DNA from: CAZBXD01 sp965216395
GTDB taxonomy: Bacteria > Pseudomonadota > Alphaproteobacteria > Micavibrionales > SZUA-601
Direction: 5' to 3'
DNA: 64,000 bases
Assembly: GCA_965216395.1 (NCBI GenBank)
Contig: OZ244156.1
Coordinates: forward strand, 930,001 to 994,000
Under the pieces are notes generated by a model, which was given only the letters and a program-made list of their open reading frames with translations, had not been told where the DNA came from and did not search any database. Of this stretch, positions 50,586-60,414 are shown piece by piece (positions within the stretch are counted from its first letter, which is position 1; every line of letters begins with the position of its first letter). The position numbers and the translations under genes are program-made.

Positions 50586-52217
50586 CTACATACCCGAATA
50601 ATTTGGCCCGCCCGTTCCCTCTGGCACTACCCAATTAATATTCTGCTTGGGATCCTTAATATCACATGTTTTGCAATGGACACAATTTTGTGCATTGATT
50701 TGCAATCGCGGCTCTCCCCCGGGGCCGTCATTGATAAACTCATACACACCCGCTGGGCAATATTTGGCCTCAGGACCATCATATTCTTGTAAATTGACCA
50801 TAACGGGAATTGTTTCATCCTTAAGCGTTAAATGACTAGGTTGATTTTCTTCATGATTAGTATTGGATAAAAATACCGAAGATAATCGATCAAACGTCAA
50901 TTGACCATCTGGTTTGGGGTAAACGATCGGCTCAACCTCATATTTTTTCTTTAGTTGTTTATGATCTGCATGGTTTTTGAATGTCCATGGAAATTTTCCC
51001 ATAAACAAAGTATCAATGGCTGAATAAATCAAACCAAACCATAACCCTTTGTGAAAACTTGGCCTGATGTTACGAACCTTTTTCAATTCTTTCCAAAGCC
51101 ATGTTTTCTTTAATTTATTGGGATAAAGCACACATTCGCCCGATGGATCGGCACTTTGCAATTGTTCAAAAACCGCTTCGGCAGCGACCATACCCGATTT
51201 CATCGCCGTATGATTGCCCTTGATTTTTGGGACATTAAGGAATCCAGCAGAATCACCAACAATAAGCGCACCCGAAACCGTTAATTTTGGCAAAGATTGA
51301 AAACCACCCTCAACTAAGGCGCGTGCGCCATAAGAGACACGACGTCCCCCTTGCAAATACTCAGCAATTTTCGGATGTGTTTTGAAACGTTGCATTTCTT
51401 CAAACGGCGATAAATATGGATTTTGGTAATCCAAACCCACCACAAATCCAATAGACACCATATTATTCTCACCGTGATACATCCACGACCCACCATAGGT
51501 TTTGTTATCCATAGGCCAACCAATACTATGCATTGCTAAACCTTGATCATGTTTTTCTGGTGCAATTTCCCAAATTTCTTTAACACCTAAACCATAGGTT
51601 TGCGGATCCGAATCTTGATCAAGATTAAACTTGGCGATCAACTGTTTTGATAAACTACCACGGCACCCTTCAGCAAAAATGGTCTGCTTGGCATGAATTT
51701 CAACACCTTGCGTATAATTAGCTGTTTTTTCGCCATCTTTACCAATGCCCATATCACCCGTGGCAACCCCCATGACGCGATGATCATCTGTGTATAAAAT
51801 TTCAGCCACGGCAAATCCAGGATAAATTTCAACCCCTAATGCCTCAGCTTGTGTTGCCAACCATTTTGCCAATAGCCCTAAAGAAATAATATAATTACCG
51901 TGATTTTTCATCGGCGGGGGCGTTGGTAAACGAAAGGCTTTTTTCTCTGTAAAAAACATAAAACGATCTTTTTTAACAGGTACATTGAGTGGCGCCCCTT
52001 TTTCGCGCCAATCGGGAATAAGTTCATCAAGAGCACGTGGCTCAAAAACAGCGCCAGAGAGAAGGTGCGCCCCCACTTCGGAACCTTTTTCTAAGATACA
52101 AACACTCAGATCTTTTTTTGCGTCATTAGCCAATTGTTTAAGACGAATAGCGGTTGCCAGACCAGACGGACCAGCGCCAACAATAACCACATCGAATTCC
52201 ATGCTTTCACGACTCAT
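50586..52217 (-). CDS. Electron transfer flavoprotein-ubiquinone oxidoreductase
   Basis: A 543-residue ETF-QO that passes electrons from ETF (fatty-acid and amino-acid oxidation) to ubiquinone at the inner membrane. FAD-binding VVIVGAGPSGLATAIRL at the N-terminus, ubiquinone region around GLLAKWLATQAEALGVEIYP, and the C-terminal 4Fe-4S ferredoxin part with CPAGVYEF and NAQNCVHCKTCDIKDP carrying the cluster cysteines. Full length compared with the family. No etfAB genes are in the window. Confidence 0.95.
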   Translation of the reverse strand: MSRESMEFDVVIVGAGPSGLATAIRLKQLANDAKKDLSVCILEKGSEVGAHLLSGAVFEPRALDELIPDWREKGAPLNVPVKKDRFMFFTEKKAFRLPTPPPMKNHGNYIISLGLLAKWLATQAEALGVEIYPGFAVAEILYTDDHRVMGVATGDMGIGKDGEKTANYTQGVEIHAKQTIFAEGCRGSLSKQLIAKFNLDQDSDPQTYGLGVKEIWEIAPEKHDQGLAMHSIGWPMDNKTYGGSWMYHGENNMVSIGFVVGLDYQNPYLSPFEEMQRFKTHPKIAEYLQGGRRVSYGARALVEGGFQSLPKLTVSGALIVGDSAGFLNVPKIKGNHTAMKSGMVAAEAVFEQLQSADPSGECVLYPNKLKKTWLWKELKKVRNIRPSFHKGLWFGLIYSAIDTLFMGKFPWTFKNHADHKQLKKKYEVEPIVYPKPDGQLTFDRLSSVFLSNTNHEENQPSHLTLKDETIPVMVNLQEYDGPEAKYCPAGVYEFINDGPGGEPRLQINAQNCVHCKTCDIKDPKQNINWVVPEGTGGPNYSGM

Positions 52218-52310
52218 TTTTGTCCCTTTATTGTTATTTTTTTAACACCCTTTCTTTTATAGTATAAATACTAAGGATATTATAAGACTTTTAACGACAA
52301 AATAAAAATT

Positions 52311-53291
52311 ATGGCTGAAGAAGACGATAAACCTATTCGACAAAGACCTAAAATCGGTCTCGCCCTTGGCAGTGGCCTTGCGCGTGGCTGGGCTCATATT
52401 GGTGTTATTAAAGCGCTCAAAAAACATGGAATTGAACCGGATATTATTGCCGGCACCTCTATTGGTGCTTTGGTCGGTGGTGCCTATGCGGCGGGTAAAC
52501 TTGATGAACTGGAAGAATGGGCACGTTCTCTCACCCGTATGAAAGTCATGGGGTATTTAGATCTTCGTGTTCGCAGTGGTGGTTTAATCGGCGGTCGAAA
52601 ACTTTATAAATTGATGCATGAGCATTTCGGCGATACCCGCATGGAAGACTTGGACATCCCCTTTACAGCTGTGGCCACAGATATGGTTACAGGTCACGAA
52701 GTTTGGCTAAGACGTGGCAAAATGATTGATGTAATGCGCGCCTCCTTTTCATTACCAGGTGTTTTTCCACCTGTCAGACGCCACAATCGCTGGTTAGTCG
52801 ATGGCGCATTGGTCAACCCTGTTCCGCTTTCTGTTTGTCAAGCCAGAGGCGCAAGTATGACAATTGCCGTTAATTTAAATGCCGATATTATTGGTAAGGC
52901 AAAGCATCGTGGTGAAAAAATTCCTACTGTCGCCGGTTTTGACCCGCTAGAAGATAAAGGTGTTGGGGGCATGGCACGAAAAATTCCGATTGCACGACGC
53001 CTATTCAAGAGAGACGCCGAAGGTCCAAGCTTGTTTGGCGTGATGGTCTCTTCTTTGAATATTGTTCAAGACCGCCTAGCGCGTTCTCGTTTAGCGGGGG
53101 AACCCCCTGATGTCAATTTAGTACCACGCATTGGTCATATTGGTTTAATGGAATTTGAACGTGTGGGTGACCTGATTAAAGCGGGCGAAGTTGCCGTTGA
53201 AAGGATGCTACCAGAAATTCAAGACGCGTATCAAGTTTTGTGCGTTGACCGTTTTCATGAAGTTAATGAAAGCTATAATTTCGAAGATTAA
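52311..53291 (+). CDS. Patatin-like phospholipase
   Basis: A 326-residue patatin-family esterase/lipase. Oxyanion-hole stretch GLALGSGLARGWAHIGV (about 16-32), nucleophile GTSIGALVGG (Ser near 49) and catalytic Asp in VDGALVNPVPLS near 165 are all present. The layout is that of RssA/NTE-type bacterial patatins that hydrolyse phospholipid acyl ester bonds. It diverges from the ETF-QO gene with about 90 AT-rich bases between. Confidence 0.88.
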   Translation: MAEEDDKPIRQRPKIGLALGSGLARGWAHIGVIKALKKHGIEPDIIAGTSIGALVGGAYAAGKLDELEEWARSLTRMKVMGYLDLRVRSGGLIGGRKLYKLMHEHFGDTRMEDLDIPFTAVATDMVTGHEVWLRRGKMIDVMRASFSLPGVFPPVRRHNRWLVDGALVNPVPLSVCQARGASMTIAVNLNADIIGKAKHRGEKIPTVAGFDPLEDKGVGGMARKIPIARRLFKRDAEGPSLFGVMVSSLNIVQDRLARSRLAGEPPDVNLVPRIGHIGLMEFERVGDLIKAGEVAVERMLPEIQDAYQVLCVDRFHEVNESYNFED

Positions 53292-53404
53292 ATCAAATCA
53301 CTAAAGAGACAAAAGAGCATTTTTAAAAGACTTGGCAGATCGACCGATCAATGGCATGATAGATACATATTATTATAACTTTATTTTAGTATCAGAGAAA
53401 ACCA

Positions 53405-54145
53405 TTGACCGCAAAAAATCATAGTACATCCCCTATACAAGAATATGAAATTAATCTTGAAAAAGACCTCCCTTCTGGCAAGGCTATTACTCAATATGTT
53501 GACCAACAATGCCAAAATAGTTCCGTATTATCCGAAGTGATGGAGGCGGTGCGTTCACGCAAACTACCAACATCTGATGGAAAATTTATGACCTTACCAA
53601 AAGATGCGGCCCGCCAAGATCAGTTAGAGCTTCTTTTTTATTTAACACATCAATTAAAACCAATATTAACTTGTGAAACGGGTTTTAATTACGGTATGAC
53701 AGCCTGTTCTTTTCTATGTGCCCATGCGCTCAATAATCTAAAAGGCGGGCATGTTCCCATTCAAAACTTGGCTCTTAACGTAAATTCAGGTGTTGGGGCT
53801 TATACGTTGAAACGCTTTCGAATGGAAAATTACCAAATCATGGAACATGAACCATGCATCGTTTTGCCAGAAATGCTGTTACAACGCTTGGCTCCTGATT
53901 TAAGGCTGTCCTATATTAATGGTGATGATGCCTATGACGAAACGATGTTAGAGTTTTACTATTTTGATCGTCAAACTTTACCCAGTGGCTTAATCGCTCT
54001 CAACTTTCATAAGAGTAAAAATCGAAAAGAAGTGTTAGAGTTTATTAAAAAACACCGTCCAGATTATAAAATTTTTGAAACGGATTGTGGCATTGCTTTG
54101 ATACAGCGTGATAAAATGCCCAGCATTCATCCTCTGCAAAAATAA
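53405..54145 (+). CDS. Class I methyltransferase-like protein
   Basis: A 246-residue protein starting at a TTG (no ATG is available before residue 40). The middle (CETGFNYGMTACSFLCAHAL) sits where SAM-binding motif I of a Rossmann methyltransferase would be, with a GFNYG instead of GxGxG turn, and the later strands (LRLSYINGDDAYDE, GLIALNFHKSKNRKEVLEFI) fit the O-methyltransferase fold. I would call it a methyltransferase-like protein of unknown substrate; loss of the glycine pattern makes activity uncertain. It heads a cluster of membrane-related genes. Confidence 0.55.
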   Translation: MTAKNHSTSPIQEYEINLEKDLPSGKAITQYVDQQCQNSSVLSEVMEAVRSRKLPTSDGKFMTLPKDAARQDQLELLFYLTHQLKPILTCETGFNYGMTACSFLCAHALNNLKGGHVPIQNLALNVNSGVGAYTLKRFRMENYQIMEHEPCIVLPEMLLQRLAPDLRLSYINGDDAYDETMLEFYYFDRQTLPSGLIALNFHKSKNRKEVLEFIKKHRPDYKIFETDCGIALIQRDKMPSIHPLQK

Positions 54146-54167
54146 TTTGGGAGCATCGAATAAAATT

Positions 54168-54728
54168 ATGACATATCTCTTTTCAAGAATGACAAAAATC
54201 TTTGCCCTTTGGTTAATTGGATTTTCGATATTTTTAATTATTCTTCCCAAACCAAGTGAAAATATACCTACATCAAGTGATGCAATCATTGTTCTCACAG
54301 GGGATAAAAATCGTGTTGGAATGGGGGTCAAGCTTTATGAACTTGGCATCGCAAAGAAACTTCTTATCTCTGGTGTTTACCCAGAAAGCAAAGTCATTGA
54401 CATTATTCAACCTTATGTGTCAACCAATATAAATATTGCAGGTATTGAATTGGATGAAAAAGCAACAAACACTGATCAAAATGCCATTGAATCGACAAAA
54501 TGGTTGCGCCAAAACAATTACCGTTCCGCTATTCTTGTCACATCTGACTATCATATGCCACGCGCTTTGATTCACTTTAAAAGACAAATGCCTGAATTAT
54601 CCATTACACCCTTTGCCGTCATCTCATCGGAAAATCATTGGTTATCCGACTCCCAAACAATTGGTCGCATGATCCGTGCTTATCATAAATTTATTGTGAC
54701 CTTACCGCTTAAATTTATTTCTGCTTAA
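54168..54728 (+). CDS. YdcF/DUF218 family membrane-anchored protein
   Basis: A 186-residue protein with one N-terminal membrane helix (about 9-29) and a DUF218 domain: SDAIIVLTGDKNRVGMGVKL, KLLISGVYPES, ATNTDQNAIESTKWLR and ILVTSDYHMPRALIHFKR. Members bind SAM or take part in vancomycin/envelope-related processes; no precise role is set. The start at 54168 is used because the signal-anchor begins there. In alphaproteobacteria this gene is often next to plsC and tyrA homologs, as here. Confidence 0.85.
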   Translation: MTYLFSRMTKIFALWLIGFSIFLIILPKPSENIPTSSDAIIVLTGDKNRVGMGVKLYELGIAKKLLISGVYPESKVIDIIQPYVSTNINIAGIELDEKATNTDQNAIESTKWLRQNNYRSAILVTSDYHMPRALIHFKRQMPELSITPFAVISSENHWLSDSQTIGRMIRAYHKFIVTLPLKFISA

Positions 54729-54740
54729 AGTTTTTTACCC

Positions 54741-55484
54741 ATGATTATAAATTTTATACGCTCACTTATCTTCAATATTCTCTTTTTTGGCAGTACGATT
54801 TGCTTATTAATTTTAGCAATACCCGCCGCTTTCATGGGCAAGAAAGTATTACGTTTCTTTTTGTATATTTGGTTATCAACAACTTATTTCTTGGAAAAAT
54901 ATATTCTTGGGCTTAATTACGTTGTGAAAGGTTTTGAAAATCTTCCTCAAAAGGGGGCTTATATTATTGCAGCCAAACATCAATCCGCGTGGGAAACCAT
55001 GAAATTGCATATTCTTTTTAATGATCCGGCCGTTATTTTGAAAAAAAGTTTAATGGATATTCCATTATGGGGGCGCTGTGCACGTGTTATGGGGATGATC
55101 CCCGTTGATCGTAGCCGTGGCAGCGAAGCGCTCAAAAATATGCTTAAACACGCCAAGCGGGTTGTTGACGAAGAACAAAGACCGATTGTGATTTTTCCAC
55201 AAGGCACACGTGTCGCCGTTGGTGAAAATAAAAAATATAAAATTGGTATGATCCGTTTGTATGAAGAATTAAATATCCCTCTTATCCCTGTGGCCTTAAA
55301 TTCAGGACTTTTTTGGCCAAGAAACAGTTTTATCAAAAAACCAGGTCAGATCACGGTTGAAATTTTAACCCCTATTCAACCAGGAAAAGACGGCCAAAAA
55401 GTTTTCAAACAAGTACAAGAGCAAATTGAAAATACCAGTTCACAACTCAGTCAAACAGCATTGATCGATCATGAAAAAAAATAA
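54741..55484 (+). CDS. plsC: 1-acyl-glycerol-3-phosphate acyltransferase
   Basis: A 247-residue membrane acyltransferase making phosphatidic acid from lysophosphatidic acid. Hydrophobic N-terminus (about 8-40), block I KHQSAWETM (HxSxxE form of the catalytic HX4D), block II region GMIPVDRSRG, block III FPQGTR (usually FPEGTR), and block IV IPLIPVALNSG. The Asp-to-Glu change in block I and Glu-to-Gln change in block III are seen in alphaproteobacterial PlsC homologs. Overlaps the next gene by 14 bases. Confidence 0.88.
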   Translation: MIINFIRSLIFNILFFGSTICLLILAIPAAFMGKKVLRFFLYIWLSTTYFLEKYILGLNYVVKGFENLPQKGAYIIAAKHQSAWETMKLHILFNDPAVILKKSLMDIPLWGRCARVMGMIPVDRSRGSEALKNMLKHAKRVVDEEQRPIVIFPQGTRVAVGENKKYKIGMIRLYEELNIPLIPVALNSGLFWPRNSFIKKPGQITVEILTPIQPGKDGQKVFKQVQEQIENTSSQLSQTALIDHEKK

Positions 55485-56256
55485 ATTCTTACTTTCAATT
55501 TTATTCATAATTTTTCTGATCACATTCATTTATTGTGCTTTTTGGTTGACCACTAGTCAAAACATAAAAAAACAAATGGTTCATTGGTTTGATCAAAATA
55601 ACCAATTTGCACCGATTCAATACCAAAATATAAAAGCAAATGGGTTTCCCTGGCGATTCAACTTTGATGTTTACGATGCACGTTATATCGATAAAACAAT
55701 ATCTCTAACCACAAAAAAACTAACCCTATCTATGAATGTAGATTTTGTTATAAAACCGCTGACCATTGGAATCTATGCCGCAAATTTATTGATCAATAAT
55801 ACGTCTATTGATGATATAAATGCACAATTTGAAATTACGCCACATTTACCAAAATCATTTTATTTAGAGGATATACAAACTTGGCGTGAAGAATCAGGTT
55901 TGGTAGAAATTAAAAATTTCAGCTTTCAAAGACAGATTTCACAAGTTGATATCACAGGAAATATTGGTTTAGACCCACAAAATCAACCCCTTTTTAATGG
56001 CTATATTCAAATAAAAAATGCCCAAGATTTGATTGATGATATCGGCGCTATGATCAATATAAAGCAAGATAAAATGAATATCGCCAAAACAGTTACACGT
56101 AGTTTTGAAAGAAACAATCTTCTTAAAATTTTCATTTCTATTCGTAACCAATTTATTTTTGCTGGTCCGATGCCGTTTTTTCCTTTGAACCGTGTAAAAT
56201 GGTCACAAAAAAATACGAATAATACAAATATAGAAATTCAGCAAAATGTACCTTAA
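55471..56256 (+). CDS. DUF2125 family protein
   Basis: A 261-residue protein with an N-terminal signal or anchor helix (about 8-28) and a beta-rich periplasmic part. The stretch QNIKKQMVHWFDQNNQF followed by IKANGFPWRFNFDV is typical of DUF2125, a family confined largely to alphaproteobacteria and lacking a known function. It overlaps plsC by 14 and tyrA by 11 bases, pointing to tight coupling in one operon, probably related to envelope biology. Confidence 0.8.
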   Translation: MKKNKFLLSILFIIFLITFIYCAFWLTTSQNIKKQMVHWFDQNNQFAPIQYQNIKANGFPWRFNFDVYDARYIDKTISLTTKKLTLSMNVDFVIKPLTIGIYAANLLINNTSIDDINAQFEITPHLPKSFYLEDIQTWREESGLVEIKNFSFQRQISQVDITGNIGLDPQNQPLFNGYIQIKNAQDLIDDIGAMINIKQDKMNIAKTVTRSFERNNLLKIFISIRNQFIFAGPMPFFPLNRVKWSQKNTNNTNIEIQQNVP

Positions 56257-57151
56257 TAAAATTGCCCTTATCGGTTGTGGCCTGATCGGTTCTTCTCTCG
56301 CCAGAGCCATTAAGAAAAATCGCTTATGTAATCACCTTACTGTGATTGAAAAAAATGCAGATCTCATTGAACGTGTTAAAAGTTTAAACCTTGCCGATAC
56401 TGTCATAGATGAATATCAAACCCTCAACGCGGTTGATCTTGTTATTATTTGCACCCCCTTAAGTGCTTATTCAGATATTGCGCAAAAGATCGCCCCTTAT
56501 TTAAAAAAAGGCGCTATTTTATCTGATGTTGGTTCCGTGAAACAAGCCGCAATAGAGGCGCTGAATCCGCATATTCCCAATTACGTACATGTCGTGCCGG
56601 GGCATCCCATCGCGGGTACAGAAAATTCGGGCCCCGAATCTGGTTTTACCAATTTATTTATAGACAGATGGTGTTTACTGACCCCGATCAATAATCCAGA
56701 TATTGCATACCAAGATGCGGTCACGATGGTAAGAAAATTATGGCAAAAATGCGGTTCCATGGTTGAAGTAATGACCCCAAAACATCATGATCATGTTTTG
56801 GCGATCACCTCACACCTGCCCCATCTGATCGCCTATACCATAGTTGGCACAGCCACCGATCTGGAAACCCATTTAAAAGACGAAGTAATCAAATATTCTG
56901 CCAGTGGTTTTCGAGATTTCACGCGCATCGCCGCCAGTGATCCGACCATGTGGCGCGATGTATTTTTAAATAATAAAGAAGCGGTGTTGGACATTCTACA
57001 ACGTTTTACCGAAGATTTGACCGCCATGCAACGCGCCATCCGCCGCGATGAAGGGGAAACACTGTTTAATCATTTCACTGAAACGCGTGCCATCCGTCGC
57101 GGCGTGGTTGATTGCGGCCAAGAGGTGCCCGAAGCATATAAAGATCAATAG
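56246..57151 (+). CDS. tyrA: Prephenate/arogenate dehydrogenase
   Basis: A 301-residue NAD(P)-dependent cyclohexadienyl dehydrogenase in tyrosine synthesis. Nucleotide-binding IALIGCGLIGSSLARAI at the N-terminus, SDVGSVKQAAIEAL and the catalytic VVPGHPIAGTENSGPESGF (His near 117) define the family. No chorismate mutase domain is fused. In relatives hisC commonly precedes it; here DUF2125 does. Confidence 0.93.
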   Translation: MYLNKIALIGCGLIGSSLARAIKKNRLCNHLTVIEKNADLIERVKSLNLADTVIDEYQTLNAVDLVIICTPLSAYSDIAQKIAPYLKKGAILSDVGSVKQAAIEALNPHIPNYVHVVPGHPIAGTENSGPESGFTNLFIDRWCLLTPINNPDIAYQDAVTMVRKLWQKCGSMVEVMTPKHHDHVLAITSHLPHLIAYTIVGTATDLETHLKDEVIKYSASGFRDFTRIAASDPTMWRDVFLNNKEAVLDILQRFTEDLTAMQRAIRRDEGETLFNHFTETRAIRRGVVDCGQEVPEAYKDQ

Positions 57152-57157
57152 GAGCAA

Positions 57158-57745
57158 TTAAGTAAGAGAAAAATTATTCAAAACAAGGGTTGGTTTATTT
57201 TTATAAATGATAGCCTGATTTTCAACCTGATGACTAATTGGCGCTAAAATTTGTAGAGCTGTATCTTTTTGTTCGGTTATAATTTCTTTAGTTTTGTGCG
57301 CTTTTTCTAGATTGTTTAGCAATTCTCTGGAAAATTCTGTAGCTTCACCATAAGTATATGTCGCTCCACTAAAAAAACAAATAAGACCAACTGCAGAACC
57401 AACAGTATATTTTGTAATTTTTTTTATATCTTTATCTAATATATAATTAAATTCTTGTTCCTTTTCAGGCTGTTTTTTATCTTTTTCTATTAAAAAGTTA
57501 GAGATATGTCCACCCAATTCTCCACCTATTATTTTTCCCATTCTGTCTATTATAGCACCTGTGGTAAAAGTAAAAACACAAGTCCCTACCGAAGCAATTA
57601 TTCCTTCAACAGGCTCTGTAGCATTTCTGAACTCTGGATAAGAAAGATATGTTATACCAGACCCAACCGTAATTAAAAAACTTATTACTTTTAACTGTTG
57701 CTTATTATAACTGAATAATGGTTTTGTATCGGTCGTTTTTCCCAT
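57158..57745 (-). CDS. Hypothetical protein with three membrane segments
   Basis: A 195-residue protein with predicted helices at about 19-38 (LKVISFLITVGSGITYL), 48-68 (GIIASVGTCVFTFTTGAIID) and 113-130 (VGSAVGLICFFSGATYTYG), and a charged loop with KKQPEKEQEF between. A strong AAGGAG precedes the ATG. No family is recognised. It lies between tyrA (convergent) and the pnp terminator and is AT-rich relative to both, consistent with an accessory gene. Confidence 0.6.
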   Translation of the reverse strand: MGKTTDTKPLFSYNKQQLKVISFLITVGSGITYLSYPEFRNATEPVEGIIASVGTCVFTFTTGAIIDRMGKIIGGELGGHISNFLIEKDKKQPEKEQEFNYILDKDIKKITKYTVGSAVGLICFFSGATYTYGEATEFSRELLNNLEKAHKTKEIITEQKDTALQILAPISHQVENQAIIYKNKPTLVLNNFSLT

Positions 57746-57794
57746 TTCAAATCTCCTTAATTCTGTAAACTAAACAAAAAAACAATATGTCAAC

Positions 57795-57825
57795 AAAAAA
57801 CCCGCCATATCAAATGACGGGTTTT
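57795..57825 (-). terminator. Terminator of pnp
   Basis: On the minus strand ACCCGTCAT, a short TTGAT loop and ATGGCGGGT pair along nine positions (one G-U), followed by TTTTTT. It ends the pnp transcript. Confidence 0.85.
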
Positions 57826-57852
57826 AGATTTATTTTATAGAGAAGTGCGTTG

Positions 57853-59985
57853 TTACGCCGCGTCTTCATCCTTGTCACTAATGTCTTCGCCAGTTTCTTG
57901 GTCGACAACTTTCATAGAAAGTTTGATTTTACCGCGATCATCAAAGCCGATGACTTTCACTTTCACTTCATCCCCTTCGGATAAGAAATCAGACACGCTG
58001 TTGATGCGTTCATTTTTAATTTGTGAAATATGAACCAAACCATCCTTAGCGCCCATAAAATTCACAAACGCACCAAAATCAACCACTTTAACAACCTTAC
58101 CTGTATAGATATGGTTTAATTCCGGTTCATCCGTGATGGATTTAATCCAATCAATGGCTTTTTGCGCCGCCTCTTGATCGACCGCGGCAACCTTAATCGT
58201 GCCATCATCTTCGATGTCGATTTTCGCCCCTGTCGTTTCACAGATTTCACGGATCACTTTACCGCCCGTACCAATCACATCACGGATTTTATCCGGATTG
58301 ATTTTAAGCTGTGTGATACGTGGCGCATTGCTTGACACATCGTCACGCGCTGTGTTTAAGGCTTTACTCATTTCTTGCAAAATATGCAAACGCCCTTCTT
58401 TGGCTTGATCAAGCGCAATCGTCATGATTTCTTCTGTCACGGATGTGATTTTAATATCCATCTGCAAGGCTGTAATACCCGCATCGGTGCCAGCAACCTT
58501 GAAGTCCATATCACCTAAGTGATCTTCATCGCCTAAGATATCGGATAGAACAGCGAATTTATCACCATCTTTGATCAAACCCATTGCGATCCCCGCCACG
58601 GGTTTTTTCAATGGTACACCCGCATCCATCAAAGCAAGAGACGCGCCACAAACTGATGCTTGTGATGATGAACCATTGGATTCGGTGACTTCAGAAACGA
58701 CACGCATTGTGTATGGGAATTCATCCTTACTGGGTAAAACAGGTTTAAGCGCCCGCCATGCCAATTTACCATGCCCAATTTCACGACGACCGGGAGGGCC
58801 AACACGACGCGCTTCCCCCACTGAATAAGGTGGGAAATTATAATGGAGAAGGAAGCTTTCTTTATATTCACCTTCTAAAGCATCAATAATTTGCTCATCC
58901 TGACCAGTACCCAATGTCGCCACAGCCAAAGCTTGTGTCTCACCACGGGTAAACAATGCCGAACCATGCGCACCGGGAAGTGTGTTCACTTCGGCGACAA
59001 TTTGACGGACCGTTTTTGTATCGCGACCATCAATACGTTTTTTTGTATCAAGAATTTGACCGCGTACCAAATCGGCTTCAACAGATTTAAAACAATTGGA
59101 TACATCCAATAACGTCAAACCGCCCTCTTCTTCAGAAACCATAGTTTCAATCACTTTATCCTTAGCTTCAGCAATTTTATTAGAACGGGTTTGTTTATCT
59201 TGTTCTTTATAAGCCGCTTCCAAATCTTTACCAACAAGTTTAGAGATATCGGCTTTAACAGATTTCTTATCAAAGCTCGGTTCAGCGATTTCCCATGGTT
59301 CTTTCGCACACATTTCAGCCAATTCGATGATTGTATCAATCACACACTGGAAACCTTGCCAACCAAATTGAACCGCACCCAACATCACTTCTTCTGAAAG
59401 CTCATTGGCTTGGGATTCAACCATCATTACGCCTTCGCGCGTACCCGCAACAACCAAATCTAATTCCGTTTCTTGCATTTGTTCTGCCGTTGGGTTGAGG
59501 ATATATTCCCCATCAATATAACCCACACGTGCCGCAGCTAAGGGGCCCATAAAAGGCATACCAGAAATCGTCAGCGCCGCAGAGGTCGCATTAATGGCAA
59601 TAACATCTGTGTCATTGACCAAATCATGCCCTAAAACGGTACACATGACGAGGACTTCGTTATAAAATCCATCAATAAAAAGCGGACGGATGGGGCGATC
59701 AATCAAACGCGCTGTTAAAGTTTCTTTTTCTGACGGACGGCCTTCACGTTTGAAAAAACCACCTGGAATTTTACCAGCAGCATAGGCTTTTTCTTGATAA
59801 TGAACGGTTAAGGGGAAGAAATCTTGCCCTTCTTTTACTTTTTGGGCACCAGTAACATTGGCCATCACCGTTGAATCACCATAAGTGGTGACCACAGAAC
59901 CAGCCGCTTGGCGCGCAATTTTTCCTGTTTCAAATGACAGAGTACGTCCGCCAAATTCTACTTCTTTACGATAAACGTTGAACAT
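57853..59985 (-). CDS. pnp: Polynucleotide phosphorylase
   Basis: A 710-residue PNPase, the phosphorolytic 3'-5' exoribonuclease of the RNA degradosome. Two RNase PH domains (about 1-220 and 310-540), the second with the DGDKFAVLSDILGDEDHLGD then MDFKVAGTD catalytic region, a KH domain (KIRDVIGTGGKVIREI, about 555-615) and a C-terminal S1 domain (GKVVKVVDFGAFVNFMGAKD, about 620-690). Complete length. The start has GAAAGTGAG upstream. Follows rpsO on the minus strand, as in most proteobacteria. Confidence 0.97.
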   Translation of the reverse strand: MFNVYRKEVEFGGRTLSFETGKIARQAAGSVVTTYGDSTVMANVTGAQKVKEGQDFFPLTVHYQEKAYAAGKIPGGFFKREGRPSEKETLTARLIDRPIRPLFIDGFYNEVLVMCTVLGHDLVNDTDVIAINATSAALTISGMPFMGPLAAARVGYIDGEYILNPTAEQMQETELDLVVAGTREGVMMVESQANELSEEVMLGAVQFGWQGFQCVIDTIIELAEMCAKEPWEIAEPSFDKKSVKADISKLVGKDLEAAYKEQDKQTRSNKIAEAKDKVIETMVSEEEGGLTLLDVSNCFKSVEADLVRGQILDTKKRIDGRDTKTVRQIVAEVNTLPGAHGSALFTRGETQALAVATLGTGQDEQIIDALEGEYKESFLLHYNFPPYSVGEARRVGPPGRREIGHGKLAWRALKPVLPSKDEFPYTMRVVSEVTESNGSSSQASVCGASLALMDAGVPLKKPVAGIAMGLIKDGDKFAVLSDILGDEDHLGDMDFKVAGTDAGITALQMDIKITSVTEEIMTIALDQAKEGRLHILQEMSKALNTARDDVSSNAPRITQLKINPDKIRDVIGTGGKVIREICETTGAKIDIEDDGTIKVAAVDQEAAQKAIDWIKSITDEPELNHIYTGKVVKVVDFGAFVNFMGAKDGLVHISQIKNERINSVSDFLSEGDEVKVKVIGFDDRGKIKLSMKVVDQETGEDISDKDEDAA

Positions 59986-60059
59986 TAAATTCTCACTTTC
60001 TTTTCAACATCACATTTGCAACCCCTATGGCTAACAAATGGCCTCCCTATAATAGATAA

Positions 60060-60091
60060 AGAGCCATGGGTTGGAGGTTATCCCAGGCTCT
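60060..60091 (-). promoter_or_regulatory. Hairpin between rpsO and pnp
   Basis: On the minus strand AGAGCC-TGGG and CCCA-GGCTCT can pair around a loop. The downstream T content is low, so it may be a weak terminator or an RNase III processing hairpin in the pnp leader, as known for E. coli pnp. Confidence 0.55.
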
Positions 60092-60120
60092 CTATAATAA
60101 ATCTTATAAAAAAATAATCA

Positions 60121-60390
60121 CTACTTACGTAATCCAAGCTCTTTAATGAGGTCTGCATAACGCTGTAAACTTTTTGCTTTCAAGTAATCAAGCAATTTAC
60201 GGCGGCGTGCAACCATTTTTAAAAGACCATAACGGCTATGAAAATCTTTTTTGTGGACTTTCATATGTTCCGTCATGTTATTGATACGTTCTGTCAAAAC
60301 AGAAACCTGTACTTCGACAGAACCTGTATCATTGGCTTGACGCGCATGCTTTTTAATCAGTTCTTGCTTTTTTTCTTTCGTAATCGACAT
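60121..60390 (-). CDS. rpsO: 30S ribosomal protein S15
   Basis: The 89-residue S15 protein, which binds 16S rRNA early in 30S assembly. Recognisable: DTGSVEVQVSVLTERI, LTEHMKVHKKDFHSRYGLLK, MVARRRKLLDYLK. The ATG at 60390 follows GGAGAG; an ATG 12 bases upstream would place that ribosome site within the gene, so 60390 is used. Between truB and pnp, the usual order. Confidence 0.97.
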   Translation of the reverse strand: MSITKEKKQELIKKHARQANDTGSVEVQVSVLTERINNMTEHMKVHKKDFHSRYGLLKMVARRRKLLDYLKAKSLQRYADLIKELGLRK

Positions 60391-60414
60391 CGATCTCTCC
60401 ATTTCTTTTTGTTT

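Noticed and set aside
53320..53360. Palindrome-like GATCGACCGATC before the methyltransferase-like gene
   Set aside because: Imperfect and short; no promoter nearby to make it meaningful.
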